Assembly: GCF_003633895.1 (NCBI RefSeq)
Contig: NZ_RBID01000013.1
Coordinates: forward strand, 124,001 to 188,000
Direction: 5' to 3'
Length of the DNA stretch: 64,000 nt
Origin: Vogesella indigofera
Lineage (GTDB): Bacteria; Pseudomonadota; Gammaproteobacteria; Burkholderiales; Chromobacteriaceae
The notes beneath the pieces are model-generated. The model saw nothing but the letters and a program-made list of their open reading frames with translations, did not search any database and had not been told where the DNA came from. The translations under genes were made by a program, and so were the position numbers. Positions 54,852-64,000 of this stretch are shown here, one piece after another. Numbering within the stretch: the stretch's first letter is position 1; each line of letters begins with the position of its first letter.

Positions 54852-55943
54852 CTATTCGGTATCCGCCAGCGCCTGGCACAGGTCGGCCACTTTGGCTGCC
54901 GCGGCCGGCTTGGCCAGCGTTCGCGCCTGTTCGGCCATCTGCAGCAGCTGCGGGCGGGTCAGCCCTGCCAGCAGCGCCGCCAGTTGCTGCGGATTCATGT
55001 CTTGTTGCGGTAGATGGATGGCCGCGCCATGAGCCGCCATCCACGCCGCGTTGTCGCGCTGGTGCGAGGTGGTGGACACCACCAGCGGCACCAGGATGCT
55101 GGGCACGCCGGCGGCGCACAGTTCGCTGATGGTGATCGCGCCGGCACGGCACAGGATCACGTCGCAGTCGGCCAGCAGCGCCGCCATATTGTCGATGAAG
55201 GGCAGCAAGGTCACGTCGCGGCCAACCTTCAATCCTGCGGCGGCGTACGCCGCCTGCACCGCGTCGAAATTCTTGTCGCCGGTCTGGTGCGTCAGCAGCG
55301 GCCGCGCCTCGGCCGGCAGTAGCGCCAGCGCCTGCGGCAGGGTGTCGTTCAGCACCTTGGCACCGAGGCTGCCACCGACCACCAGCACCCGCAGCGGACC
55401 AGTACGGCCGGCAAAGCGCTCGGCCGGCGGCGTCATCTGCTCGATCTCGGCGCGCACCGGGTTACCGGTGACCACCGCCTTGTTCAGCCTGGCGGCCTCG
55501 CCGTCAAAGCCGCAGGCCAGATGGTCGGCAAACGGCAGCAGCGCCTTGTTGCTCAGCAGCAGACCGGCGTCGGCATTGACCATCACCAGCGGCTTCCACA
55601 GCAGCGCGCCGGCGAGGCCGGTCGGCAGGCACACGTAGCCGCCCATGCCCAGAATCACGTCCGGGCGGTGTTCGAACATCAGCTTCAGGCTGCGCACAAA
55701 GGCGGCCCCCAGCTGCAGCACGCCTTTTACCGAACCCAGCAGTCCCTTGCCGCGCACACCGTGGAACGCTAGCCGGATCAGCGGGATACCGGTCGGCGGC
55801 ACCAGCTTGTTTTCCATGCCACGCTCGGTGCCGACCCACAGCACTTGCCAGCCGCGCTGTTGCAGCTCGCGGGCAACAGCGATGCCGGGGACGATGTGTC
55901 CACCCGTGCCTGCCGCCATTACCATCACCGTGCGTTTAGTCAT
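54852..55943 (-). CDS. murG: Lipid II-forming GlcNAc transferase MurG
   Basis: 363 residues, GT28 glycosyltransferase on the inner face of the membrane, turning lipid I into lipid [22 protein letters not shown] at the start, [29 protein letters not shown], and the donor-site [20 protein letters not shown]. The ATG at 55943 follows a purine-rich stretch and fits the family; the frame is open 18 codons further. One repeat is inside. Confidence 0.97.
   Translation of the reverse strand: MTKRTVMVMAAGTGGHIVPGIAVARELQQRGWQVLWVGTERGMENKLVPPTGIPLIRLAFHGVRGKGLLGSVKGVLQLGAAFVRSLKLMFEHRPDVILGMGGYVCLPTGLAGALLWKPLVMVNADAGLLLSNKALLPFADHLACGFDGEAARLNKAVVTGNPVRAEIEQMTPPAERFAGRTGPLRVLVVGGSLGAKVLNDTLPQALALLPAEARPLLTHQTGDKNFDAVQAAYAAAGLKVGRDVTLLPFIDNMAALLADCDVILCRAGAITISELCAAGVPSILVPLVVSTTSHQRDNAAWMAAHGAAIHLPQQDMNPQQLAALLAGLTRPQLLQMAEQARTLAKPAAAAKVADLCQALADTE
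55218..55229 (+). repeat. DUS-like 12-mer inside murG
   Basis: Exact GCGGCCAACCTT; on the murG strand it reads Lys-Val-Gly-Arg. Confidence 0.85.
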
Positions 55944-55988
55944 CTTTTCTTTCTCAACTCCGGGCCGCAGCCCCTGATTCCGTTCACC

Positions 55989-56008
55989 GGCGGCCAACGT
56001 TGGCCGCC
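55989..56008. repeat. Perfect 20-bp palindrome of repeat half-sites
   Basis: GGCGGCCAAC / GTTGGCCGCC between ftsW and murG, the same overlapping half-site form as at 14045 and 23246. Confidence 0.8.
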
Positions 56009-56068
56009 GCGTAATGCTTCAAACCCTGAAGCCTCACTGCCTGTTTTTCCTTCGCCGCTACGCGGCTT

Positions 56069-57232
56069 TTAAACCTTGAAGCCGCGCATCAGGCGGCGGT
56101 TTTCATAATCCACCCGCAACAGCACCGCCAGCGACGCCAGGTTGCACAGCATGGCCGAGCCGCCGAACGACATCAGCGGCAGGGTCAGGCCCTTGGTCGG
56201 CAGCAAGCCCATGTTGACGCCGACATTGAAGAAGGTCTGGATCCCCAGCCAGATGCCGATGCCCTGCGCCACCAGCGACGGGTAGTAGCGTTCCAGCTTC
56301 TTCGCCTCGGTGCCGATGTGGAAGGCACGCCGCACGATCCACGCATACAGCCCTAGCACCACGCAGATGCCGATGAAACCGAATTCCTCCGAGATCACCG
56401 CCATGATGAAGTCGGTGTGTGCCTCCGGCAGGTAGAACAGCTTCTCGATACTGCCGCCGAGGCCGACGCCCAGCCACTCGCCACGGCCGATGGCGATCAG
56501 CGAGTGCGACAGCTGGTAGCCCTTGCCGTACGGGTCTTCCCACGGATCAAGGAAACCCAGCACCCGCTTCACCCGGTACGGCGAGGTCACGATCAGCAAG
56601 CCGATCGCCGCCACCGCCATCAGCGCCAGCCCGGCAAAGATGCGCAGGTTGATGCCGCCGAGGAACACGATGCCCATGGTGATGCTCATCACCACCATCA
56701 GCGCGCCGAAGTCCGGCTCCGCCAGCAACAGGAAGGCCACCACCACGATCGCCATCAGGATCGGCAGGAAACCCTGGCTGAAGCTGTGCAGCTTGGCCGC
56801 CTTGCGCACGGTGTAGTCGGCGGCGTAGATCACCGCCGCCAGCTTCATCACTTCCGACGGCTGGAAATTCAGCACGATCAGGTTGATCCAGCGCCGCGAA
56901 CCGTTCACCACCCGGCCGATGCCGGGAATCAGCACCAGCACCAGCAGGAAGCCGGCGAACAGGAAAAACTTGCCCGCGTACTGCTGCCACCACGCCATCG
57001 GGATCATGAAGGTCAGCGCCGCCGCCGACAGCCCGATCACCATGAACACCATGTGGCGCATCAGGTAGAAGTACGGGCTGTTGGTCGCCGGATCGGCCTC
57101 GGCGTTGGCAATCGACGCCGAGAACACCATCACCAGGCTGACCGACAGCAACAGCGCAATCGCCCACATCAGCGCCTCGTCCATCACGGTGATGGCGGTG
57201 CTGTGGTGGTAGCGGCTGCGCGCGGCGTGCAT
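56069..57232 (-). CDS. ftsW: Septal peptidoglycan polymerase FtsW
   Basis: 387 residues, about ten membrane helices of the SEDS family. [52 protein letters not shown] (the catalytic Asp loop), [20 protein letters not shown] and [18 protein letters not shown] are characteristic. Its ATG overlaps the murD stop by one base (TGATG), implying translational coupling. Confidence 0.96.
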   Translation of the reverse strand: MHAARSRYHHSTAITVMDEALMWAIALLLSVSLVMVFSASIANAEADPATNSPYFYLMRHMVFMVIGLSAAALTFMIPMAWWQQYAGKFFLFAGFLLVLVLIPGIGRVVNGSRRWINLIVLNFQPSEVMKLAAVIYAADYTVRKAAKLHSFSQGFLPILMAIVVVAFLLLAEPDFGALMVVMSITMGIVFLGGINLRIFAGLALMAVAAIGLLIVTSPYRVKRVLGFLDPWEDPYGKGYQLSHSLIAIGRGEWLGVGLGGSIEKLFYLPEAHTDFIMAVISEEFGFIGICVVLGLYAWIVRRAFHIGTEAKKLERYYPSLVAQGIGIWLGIQTFFNVGVNMGLLPTKGLTLPLMSFGGSAMLCNLASLAVLLRVDYENRRLMRGFKV

Positions 57233-58599
57233 CACGATAGACGCTCCGCTTGCAGCTGCGCGACGGTGTCGACAAACACCTGGGCGCGATGCGCGTAATT
57301 CTTGAACATGTCGAGGCTGGCGCAGGCCGGCGACAGCAGCACCACGTCACCGGGCTGTGCCAGGCTGGCCGCCTCGCGGGTGGCATCCTCCAGCGTCTGG
57401 CACACCACCAGCGGCACACCGCTGTCGGCCAGCGCGGCGCCGATCTGCGGGCCGTCGCGGCCGATCAGCACCACCGCGCGGGCGATACGGGCACAGGCCG
57501 GCGCCAGCGGCGCAAAATCCTGGCCCTTGCCGTCGCCGCCGGCGATCAGCACCACCTTGCGGGTCATGCCATTCAGCGCCGCCTCGGTAGCGCCAACGTT
57601 GGTGCCCTTGGAGTCGTCGATGTACATCACGTCGTCGAACTCGGCGACGAACTCGACGCGGTGCGCGAGGCCACGGAAGGTTTTCAGTGCCGGCAGCAGC
57701 TGTTCGCGCGCGAGGCCGATCGCCTCGCACAGCGCCAGTGCCGCCAAGGCGTTGGCCGCGTTGTGCAGGCCCTGCAGCGGCATGTCGGTACAGTCGAACA
57801 CCGCCTGTCCGGCGATGGCCAGCTGGTAACGGCTATCCGTCTGTTGCAATGCGTAATCGGTGTCCTCGCGCAGCGAGAACCACGCCACCCGTCGTCCGGC
57901 GCGCACCATCGCACGGCAGAACACGTCGTCGCGGTTCAGCACCTGCACGCCGTCACCGTTGAAGATGGCGGTCTTGCTGTGCGCGTAATCGAGCAGGTCG
58001 TGGTAGCGATCCAGATGATCTTCGGAGATGTTCAGCACCGTGGCCGCGTCCGCCTGCAGGCTGCGCGTGGTTTCCAGCTGGAAGCTGGACAGCTCCACCA
58101 CCCACACCTCCGGCGCCCGCCCGGCGGCTTCGCGCGCGGCCAGTGCATCCAGCACCGGCAGGCCGATATTGCCGCACACCACGGTATCCAGCCCGGCGGC
58201 CTCGCACAGGTGGCCGACCAGGCTGGTGACGGTGCTCTTGCCGTTGGAGCCGGTGATGGCGATCACCCGCGCGCCGCTGCCGGCAATGGCACGTGCCCAC
58301 AATTCCACGTCGCCGACCACCTCGCCGCCGGCGGCGGCAAAGGCGGCGATGGCCGGGCTGCGGACACTGACGCCGGGGCTGACCATCAGCATGTCGGCAT
58401 CGGCAAAGGTAGCGTCGCTGAACGCGCCCAGGCGCAGCGGCACCGAGCCAAGGTTGGCCGCAACGGCTGCCGCATTCGGCGGATTGTCGCGGCTGTCCGC
58501 CATCGTCACGCGCGCACCGTGCGCCAGCAGCCAGCGGGCGGCGGACACGCCGGTGTCGCCGAGGCCGATAACGATGATGTGACGGTTAGCCAGATCCAT
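57232..58599 (-). CDS. murD: UDP-MurNAc-L-Ala--D-glutamate ligase
   Basis: 455 residues. [20 protein letters not shown], the ATP loop [35 protein letters not shown], and [20 protein letters not shown] then [10 protein letters not shown] are MurD-specific. It starts 12 bases after mraY and is coupled to ftsW. One repeat 12-mer is inside (Ala-Ala-Asn-Leu). Confidence 0.97.
   Translation of the reverse strand: MDLANRHIIVIGLGDTGVSAARWLLAHGARVTMADSRDNPPNAAAVAANLGSVPLRLGAFSDATFADADMLMVSPGVSVRSPAIAAFAAAGGEVVGDVELWARAIAGSGARVIAITGSNGKSTVTSLVGHLCEAAGLDTVVCGNIGLPVLDALAAREAAGRAPEVWVVELSSFQLETTRSLQADAATVLNISEDHLDRYHDLLDYAHSKTAIFNGDGVQVLNRDDVFCRAMVRAGRRVAWFSLREDTDYALQQTDSRYQLAIAGQAVFDCTDMPLQGLHNAANALAALALCEAIGLAREQLLPALKTFRGLAHRVEFVAEFDDVMYIDDSKGTNVGATEAALNGMTRKVVLIAGGDGKGQDFAPLAPACARIARAVVLIGRDGPQIGAALADSGVPLVVCQTLEDATREAASLAQPGDVVLLSPACASLDMFKNYAHRAQVFVDTVAQLQAERLS
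58450..58461 (-). repeat. DUS-like 12-mer inside murD
   Basis: Exact 12-mer in the coding direction, in AVAANLGS. Confidence 0.85.
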
Positions 58600-58611
58600 G
58601 GTCAGCTTTCC

Positions 58612-59697
58612 TTAGCGCAGTTTCAGCGTGGCAAGACCTGCCAGCACCAGCATCATGGTGATGATCCAGAAGCGGACCACCACCTGGGTCTCTTTCCAGC
58701 CTTTGAGTTCGTAGTGGTGATGCAGCGGCGCCATGCGGAACACGCGCTTGCCGGTGAGCTTGAACGACGCCACCTGGATCATCACCGACAGCGCCTCGAC
58801 CACGAACAGGCCGCCCATGATCAGCAGCACGATTTCCTGGCGCACGATCACCGCCACGGTGCCCAGCGCGGCGCCCAGCGCCAGCGCGCCGACATCGCCC
58901 ATGAACACCTGTGCCGGGTAGGCGTTGAACCACAAGAAGCCGAGGCAGGCGCCGCAGATGGCGGCGCAGAACACCACCACCTCGTGCGCACCGGGCACGA
59001 AGGGCATGCCCAGGTATTTGGAGAACAGCGCGTGACCGGCGACGTAGGCGAAGATCGCCAGACCGGCGGCCACCATCACCACCGGCAGCGCGGCGAGGCC
59101 GTCGAGGCCGTCGGTGAGGTTCACCGAGTTGGAGGTGCCGACGATGACGAAGTAGGTCAGCACGCAGAAGCCGATGCCGCCCAGCGGATAGATCACGTTC
59201 TTGAAGAACGGGATGATGAATTCGGTGGATGCCGGCAACTTGGCGGTGGTGATCAGGAACACGCCGGCGGCAATGGCGATGGTCGATTGCCACGCCATTT
59301 TGAAACGGGCGGAGACCCCGTTCGGGTCCTTGTACACCACCTTGCGCCAGTCATCGTAGAAACCCAGCGCGCCGGTGCCCAGCGTTACCGCCAGCAGCAG
59401 CCACACGTACTGGTTGGACAGGTCGGCCCATAGCAGGGTGGTGACACTCATCGCTAGCAGGATCAGCGTGCCGCCCATGGTCGGGGTGCCGGTCTTCACC
59501 AGATGCGTCTGCGGGCCGTCGCTGCGTACCGCCTGGCCGACCTTGAGTTCGGTCAGCTTGGCGATCACCCACGGCCCCAGCCACAGCGAGATCACCAGCG
59601 ACGTCAGCGCCGCCATCACCGCGCGCAGCGTGACGTAGTTGAGGACGTTGAAAGCCCGGATGTGGTCCTTTAGCAGTTCAGCCAGTAACAGCAGCAC
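58612..59697 (-). CDS. mraY: Phospho-MurNAc-pentapeptide translocase
   Basis: 361 residues, ten membrane helices. Moves phospho-MurNAc-pentapeptide to undecaprenyl phosphate (lipid I). [24 protein letters not shown] (catalytic Asp pair), [32 protein letters not shown], and [14 protein letters not shown] are conserved. The start is a GTG at 59697, two bases after the murF TAA, with AAGGG inside the murF end. The open frame upstream is antisense-like and not MraY. Confidence 0.96.
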   Translation of the reverse strand: MLLLLAELLKDHIRAFNVLNYVTLRAVMAALTSLVISLWLGPWVIAKLTELKVGQAVRSDGPQTHLVKTGTPTMGGTLILLAMSVTTLLWADLSNQYVWLLLAVTLGTGALGFYDDWRKVVYKDPNGVSARFKMAWQSTIAIAAGVFLITTAKLPASTEFIIPFFKNVIYPLGGIGFCVLTYFVIVGTSNSVNLTDGLDGLAALPVVMVAAGLAIFAYVAGHALFSKYLGMPFVPGAHEVVVFCAAICGACLGFLWFNAYPAQVFMGDVGALALGAALGTVAVIVRQEIVLLIMGGLFVVEALSVMIQVASFKLTGKRVFRMAPLHHHYELKGWKETQVVVRFWIITMMLVLAGLATLKLR

Positions 59698-59699
59698 GT

Positions 59700-61073
59700 T
59701 TAGCCCTTCCCGTTTTCTTGTTGTTGTGGGGTTACCAGATGGGCAACGACCCGTTCCATGCGCATGAAGCGCGAACCCTTGACCAGCACCGTGCTGGCCG
59801 GGGTGACCACGGCATCCAGCCGCGCCAGCAGCGCGTCGATGTCGTCGAAATACTCGGCGCCGACACCGTAGGCGGCGGCAGCATGCTGCGCCAGCTCGCC
59901 CAGGCACAGCAGCGTTTCGATGCCGCGCGCGCGGGCGTGGGTGCCGACTTCGGCGTGCAGTTGCGGCGCGGTGTCGCCCAGCTCGCCGATCTGGCCCATC
60001 ACGAAGATGCGCGGCGCCGGATAGGCGGCCAGCACGTCGATACCGGCCTTCATCGAATCCGGGTTGGCGTTGTAGCTGTCGTCGATCACGGTGGCACCGC
60101 AGGCGGCCGGCTTCAGCTGCAGGCGGCCCTTGACGCCGGCAAAGGCGGCCAGACCGGCGGCGATGGCGGCCAGCGGCACGTCCAGTGCCAGCGCCACCGC
60201 GGCGGCAGCCAGCGCGTTGCGCACATTGTGTTCGCCGGCGGCCGGCAGTTCGATCGCCTGCTCGCCTTGCGGGCAAACCAGAGTGAAACAGTTGCCGGTG
60301 GCGCTGGCGACGATGTCGCGGGCGCTGACGTTGGCCGCAGCGGACAAACCAAAGCGCAGTTGGCGATGCTGGCCGGCGGCGGCGGTGAAGATCGCCTGCT
60401 GCGCGTCGTCGGCATTGATGATGGCGACACCGTCGGCGCTGAGACCTTCGAAGATCTCGCTCTTGGCGCGGGCGATGTCGGCGGTGCTGTCGAAGCCGCC
60501 GCCCAGATGCGCGCGCATGGCGTTGTTGACCAGCGCCACCTGCGGCCGCGCGAGACTGGTGAGGTAGCGGATCTCGCCAAAGTGGTTCATGCCCATCTCG
60601 ATCACCGCGTAGCGGTGCGCCGGGCGCAGCGCCAGCAGCGTCAGCGGCAGGCCGATGTCGTTGTTGAAGTTGCCTACGGTGGCGTGCACGGCATCGTCGC
60701 CGGCGTGGGCGCGCAGGATGGCGGCCACCATCTCCTTGACCGTGGTCTTGCCGTTGGAGCCGGTGATGCCGATGCGCTTCACCTGCAACCGTGCGCACCA
60801 GGCGGCGGCCAAGGTGCCCAGCGCCAGCCGGGTGTCGGCGACGCGGATCACGCTGCCGCTCGCCGGCTCGAAGTCATGGCGCACCAGCGCAAACGCGCCC
60901 TTGGCCAGTACCTCGGCCACGAAGTCGTGCGCGTCGAAGTTGTCGCCCTTCAGCGCCACGAACAGGTCGCCGGCCTGCACCGCGCGGCTGTCGGTGACCA
61001 CGCGCTGGAACACGGCATCGCTGCCGGCCAGTTCGCCGGACAACAGGCGGGCGGCGTCAGACAGCGGCAGCAT
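59700..61073 (-). CDS. murF: UDP-MurNAc-tripeptide--D-Ala-D-Ala ligase
   Basis: 457 residues. Adds the D-Ala-D-Ala made by Ddl[61 protein letters not shown], and [17 protein letters not shown] fit MurF. The ATG at 61073 overlaps the murE end by 17 bases. The gene is followed almost directly by mraY. Confidence 0.96.
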   Translation of the reverse strand: MLPLSDAARLLSGELAGSDAVFQRVVTDSRAVQAGDLFVALKGDNFDAHDFVAEVLAKGAFALVRHDFEPASGSVIRVADTRLALGTLAAAWCARLQVKRIGITGSNGKTTVKEMVAAILRAHAGDDAVHATVGNFNNDIGLPLTLLALRPAHRYAVIEMGMNHFGEIRYLTSLARPQVALVNNAMRAHLGGGFDSTADIARAKSEIFEGLSADGVAIINADDAQQAIFTAAAGQHRQLRFGLSAAANVSARDIVASATGNCFTLVCPQGEQAIELPAAGEHNVRNALAAAAVALALDVPLAAIAAGLAAFAGVKGRLQLKPAACGATVIDDSYNANPDSMKAGIDVLAAYPAPRIFVMGQIGELGDTAPQLHAEVGTHARARGIETLLCLGELAQHAAAAYGVGAEYFDDIDALLARLDAVVTPASTVLVKGSRFMRMERVVAHLVTPQQQENGKG

Positions 61074-62547
61074 CGTTGGCCCCCCAGGCGGTGAGCGCGT
61101 CTTCGGCAACACGGAAATCGGAGAACGGCTGCTTCACGCCGGCGATGTCCTGGTATTCCTCGTGGCCCTTGCCGGCGATCAGGATCACGTCGCCAACGCG
61201 GGCATTGGCCACCGCCCAGTGGATGGCGGCGGCGCGGTCGATTTCGACATGGCCCGGTGCCCGCATGCCGGCGACGATGTCGGCGACGATGGCCGCCGGC
61301 GCTTCGCTGCGCGGGTTGTCGCTGGTGACCACCGCCACGTCGGCGATGCGCTCGGCGATCTCGCCCATGATCGGGCGCTTGCCCTTGTCGCGATCGCCGC
61401 CGCAGCCGAACACGCAGAACAGCTTGCCGCCGGCGGGGCGGATCTCGGCCAAGGTGGCCAGCGCCTTTTCCAGCGCGTCCGGCGTGTGTGCGTAGTCGAC
61501 CACCACCAGCGGCTCCAGGCTGCTGCCGATGCGCTGCATGCGGCCGCGTGCCGGCTGGATCTTGCCCAGCACGCGCACCGCGTCGTCGAGGGTCACGCCG
61601 TTGGCGCACAGCACCGCCAGGCAGGCCAGCATGTTGGCCGCATTGAAGCGGCCCAGCAGCGGGCTCTTGATCTCGGCATCGCCCCACGGCGTGGTGACGG
61701 AGAGCTGCAGGCCATCAAGGTTGGCCGCAAGGCTCAGCGGGCGCACGTCGCCCTGCTCCAGGCCGTAGCTGATGACACGGGTGCGGCTTTGGTCAATTTC
61801 GCTCGCCAGCTGGCGACCGAAGGCGTCGTCGACATTGATCACCGCGTGCTGCAGCCCCTGCCAGTGGAACAGCTTGGCCTTGGACGCGCCGTACTCGGCC
61901 ATGGTGCCGTGGTAATCGAGGTGATCGCGGGTCAGGTTGGTGAACACTGCGCTGCGGAAGCTGACGCCGTTGACGCGGAACTGGTCGAGGCCGTGGCTGG
62001 ACACCTCCATCGACACCATGTGCGCGCCTTGGCGGCGGTATTCCGCCAGCTTCTGCTGCACGGTGATCGGGTCAGGAGTGGTGTGGGTGGTTTCGGTCAG
62101 CGCGCCGTAAAAGCCGTTGCCGACGGTGCCGATCAGCGCCGCCTTCTCGCCCAGCAGCGCGTAGGCCTGCGCCAGCCAGTGCGAGATCGAGGTCTTGCCG
62201 TTGGTGCCGGTAATGCCGATCACCGCCATGTCGCGGCTGGGGTAGCCGTAGACGTGGGCGGCGACGATGCCGGCGCGCTCGCGCAGCTGCGGTACCGCCA
62301 GATTGGGTACCTGCCATGCCGGGTTCCAGACAAAGCCGTCGGCGTCATCCCACAGCACCGCGGCGGCGCCCTTTTCCAGCGCGGCGGCGATGAAGTCGCG
62401 GCCGTCGCTGTACTCGCCACGGCAGGCGAGGAACACGTCACCGGGGAACACGCGGCGGCTGTCCGCCTCGACGCGGGAAATGGCGACGCCCAAACCCTGC
62501 AACACGGCAGGGTCCCAGTCAGGCAAGTCGATCAAGCTTGTTTTCAT
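61057..62547 (-). CDS. murE: UDP-MurNAc-tripeptide synthetase (meso-DAP-adding)
   Basis: 496 residues. [40 protein letters not shown], and [18 protein letters not shown] are conserved. DNPRSE near residue 410 is the motif that selects meso-diaminopimelate, so the wall is the usual Gram-negative type. Its start overlaps the ftsI stop by 4 bases (ATGA). One repeat 12-mer is inside. Confidence 0.97.
   Translation of the reverse strand: MKTSLIDLPDWDPAVLQGLGVAISRVEADSRRVFPGDVFLACRGEYSDGRDFIAAALEKGAAAVLWDDADGFVWNPAWQVPNLAVPQLRERAGIVAAHVYGYPSRDMAVIGITGTNGKTSISHWLAQAYALLGEKAALIGTVGNGFYGALTETTHTTPDPITVQQKLAEYRRQGAHMVSMEVSSHGLDQFRVNGVSFRSAVFTNLTRDHLDYHGTMAEYGASKAKLFHWQGLQHAVINVDDAFGRQLASEIDQSRTRVISYGLEQGDVRPLSLAANLDGLQLSVTTPWGDAEIKSPLLGRFNAANMLACLAVLCANGVTLDDAVRVLGKIQPARGRMQRIGSSLEPLVVVDYAHTPDALEKALATLAEIRPAGGKLFCVFGCGGDRDKGKRPIMGEIAERIADVAVVTSDNPRSEAPAAIVADIVAGMRAPGHVEIDRAAAIHWAVANARVGDVILIAGKGHEEYQDIAGVKQPFSDFRVAEDALTAWGANDAAAV
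61717..61728 (-). repeat. DUS-like 12-mer inside murE
   Basis: Exact 12-mer in the coding direction, in SLAANLDG. Confidence 0.85.
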
Positions 62548-64000
62548 GTTTCTTCCCGCACTTCCGAAATCTGGTGTTCCGGAATCAATGTATTGTTGGA
62601 GGGAGCATCCGGCTCGACCCCCAGAATTCGCAAACTGCCGGCCATGATGTTGGAAAACGCCGGCCCGGCCACCGCACCACCGTAGTAGGCACCGGCACCC
62701 GGTTCATCAATCATCATCGCCACGATCAGCCGTGGCGTGGTCGCCGGCGCAAAGCCGACAAACAGGCCGATGTGCTTGTTGGCCGCATAGGCGCCACCGA
62801 CCAGCTTGCGCGCGGTACCGGACTTGCCGCCAACGTGGTAGCCCAGCACCTGGGCGCGCACCGCGGTACCGCCTTCTTCCGTCACCGTCACCATCATGTC
62901 GCGCATCTTTTTCGCGGTGTCCGGCTTGATCAGGCTCTTGCCCGGCAACGGTGCGCCGAGACGGGTAAACGACACCGGCAGCAGCGCACCGCGGTTGGTA
63001 AACACCGTGTACGAACGCGCCAGCTGCAACAGGCTGACCGAGACGCCATAACCGAATGACATAGTGGCCTGCTCGATCGGGCGCCAGTTCTGCCAGTCGC
63101 GCAGGCGGCCGGCACTTTCACCCGGAAAACCGGTTTGCGGGCTTTGCCCGAAGCCGGCCTGCCGGTAAAACGTCCACATATCCTCCGGCGAGAACATCGC
63201 CGCCATCTTCGACGAACCGACGTTCGACGACTTCTGGATGATCTGCGTCACCGTCATCGCCGGCTTCGGATGCGTATCGCGCACCGTGGCCGGACCGATG
63301 CGGTAGGTCTGGGTGTCGAACACCGTGTCCGGCGTCACCTTGCCGGCATCCAGCGCCATCGCGATCGGGAACGGCTTCATGGTCGAGCCGGGCTCGAACA
63401 TGTCCACCACCGCGCGGTTGCGCCGCATTTCCGGCTCCAGCACCGCACGGTTGTTCGGGTTGTACGACGGGGTGTTGGCCAGCGCCAGCACCTCGCCGGT
63501 GCGGGCATCCAGTACCACCACCCCGCCGGCTTTCGCCTTGTTCACTTCCATCGCCGCCTTCAGCTCACGGTAGGCGAGGTACTGAATGCGCTTGTCGATC
63601 GACAGCTGCAGCGTCTGGCCGTCACGCGGCGGCTCGATCACCGCCAGGTCTTCCACGATGTGGCCGCGACGGTCCTTCAGCACCGTGCGGCTGCCGTGCT
63701 TGCCGGCGAGCATTTTTTCGCGCGTCAGCTCGAAACCTTCCTGCCCCTTGCCGTCCACGCCGGTAAAGCCGACCACGTGGGCCAGCATCTCGCCGGCCGG
63801 ATAGTAGCGGCGGAACTCCTGCTGCTTCGCCACCCCCGGAATCTCCAGCGCCATCACCTGCTGCGCCAGCGCCGGACTGATCTGGCGCTTGAGGTAGACG
63901 AACTCGCGCTTGTTGTCCGACAGCTTGCGCTTCACTTCGTCCAGCGGCATTTCCAGCAGCCGCGCCAGCTGCTGCAGCTTGGCGGCCGGCACCGTGCCCA
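62544..64000 (-). CDS. ftsI: Septal transpeptidase FtsI (PBP3), N-terminus outside window
   Basis: About 485 C-terminal residues are present. The pedestal domain ([40 protein letters not shown]) leads to the transpeptidase domain with Ser-x-x-Lys in [14 protein letters not shown], Ser-x-Asn in [13 protein letters not shown], and Lys-Ser-Gly-Thr in [13 protein letters not shown]. It cross-links septal peptidoglycan with FtsW. The gene runs off the right edge; the start, and ftsL and mraZW beyond it, are not visible. Confidence 0.96.
   Translation of the reverse strand, partial: GTVPAAKLQQLARLLEMPLDEVKRKLSDNKREFVYLKRQISPALAQQVMALEIPGVAKQQEFRRYYPAGEMLAHVVGFTGVDGKGQEGFELTREKMLAGKHGSRTVLKDRRGHIVEDLAVIEPPRDGQTLQLSIDKRIQYLAYRELKAAMEVNKAKAGGVVVLDARTGEVLALANTPSYNPNNRAVLEPEMRRNRAVVDMFEPGSTMKPFPIAMALDAGKVTPDTVFDTQTYRIGPATVRDTHPKPAMTVTQIIQKSSNVGSSKMAAMFSPEDMWTFYRQAGFGQSPQTGFPGESAGRLRDWQNWRPIEQATMSFGYGVSVSLLQLARSYTVFTNRGALLPVSFTRLGAPLPGKSLIKPDTAKKMRDMMVTVTEEGGTAVRAQVLGYHVGGKSGTARKLVGGAYAANKHIGLFVGFAPATTPRLIVAMMIDEPGAGAYYGGAVAGPAFSNIMAGSLRILGVEPDAPSNNTLIPEHQISEVREET

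Noticed and set aside
57250-59433. 727-codon plus-strand open frame opposite murD and mraY
   Set aside because: Antisense to two conserved dcw genes; composition is His/Arg/Gln-rich complement sequence.

Overview
The window is about 64 kb of high-GC (roughly two thirds G+C) chromosomal DNA from a Gram-negative bacterium. Protein sequences, gene order (DciA next to secA; a complete dcw cluster ending ftsQ-ftsA-ftsZ-lpxC) and base composition point to a betaproteobacterium of the Neisseriales, most like the Chromobacteriaceae (Vogesella, Chromobacterium and relatives). The taxon is an inference; there is no rRNA gene here to fix it. No rRNA, tRNA, CRISPR array or complete insertion sequence was seen.

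Layout. 1-8.4 kb (minus strand): a CheY-TPR regulator (cut by the window edge), uvrD, a DUF2061 membrane protein, an isopenicillin-N-synthase-like oxygenase, cysE, and maf-rng. 8.7-14.4 kb: a chemoreceptor, a periplasmic solute-binding protein, tcdA, a small zinc-ribbon protein, threonine aldolase and a TauE-type exporter. 14.5-16 kb is a low-GC insert with a DUF4258 gene, a 35-codon ORF and a very acidic small protein in one minus-strand unit, divergent from an XRE-type regulator. 16.1-34.2 kb is a metabolic and housekeeping mix: prolyl oligopeptidase, dadA, an LplT-PlsC fusion, a cupin, an RluF-like pseudouridine synthase, prpE, proA, a PuuA-like ligase, usp, tlyA, yceH, yfaZ, DUF3422 and dciA. 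34.4-37.2 kb is secA. 37.7-43.5 kb is an oppABCDF peptide importer. 43.6-48.2 kb holds pyrC, tusA, NRDE, CNP1-like, EamA and psd. 48.2-64 kb is lpxC plus the division and cell-wall (dcw) cluster from ftsZ up to ftsI, all on the minus strand, mostly overlapping or separated by a few bases.

Two repeat systems overlie the genes. (1) A 12-mer, GCGGCCAACCTT (extended consensus TGCGGCCAACCTTG), occurs exactly 26 times, about 13 per strand. By base composition about 0.015 copies would be expected. Sixteen copies are intergenic. Two pairs form perfect inverted-repeat hairpins and a third copy pairs with a one-mismatch partner. Ten copies sit inside conserved genes, mostly read as Ala-Ala-Asn-Leu or Lys-Val-Gly-Arg. 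This is the organisation of the Neisseria DNA uptake sequence, but the word is unrelated to the Neisseria one. It is the strongest candidate here for an undescribed system (a species-specific DNA-uptake or other genome-wide tag). (2) Six copies of a 137-158 bp imperfect palindrome, MITE-like, with ends near GAACCTGTTCA and TNA target duplications, lie exactly against stop codons of neighbouring genes.

How the genes work together: the dcw block makes and inserts the peptidoglycan precursor (MurE, MurF, MraY, MurD, MurG, MurC, DdlB) and builds the septum (FtsI, FtsW, FtsQ, FtsA, FtsZ). LpxC commits lipid A synthesis, Psd makes phosphatidylethanolamine, and LplT-PlsC probably repairs lysophospholipid, so the right half is largely envelope biogenesis. 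Opp, SecA, DadA, ProA and PrpE serve peptide and amino-acid import, export and catabolism.
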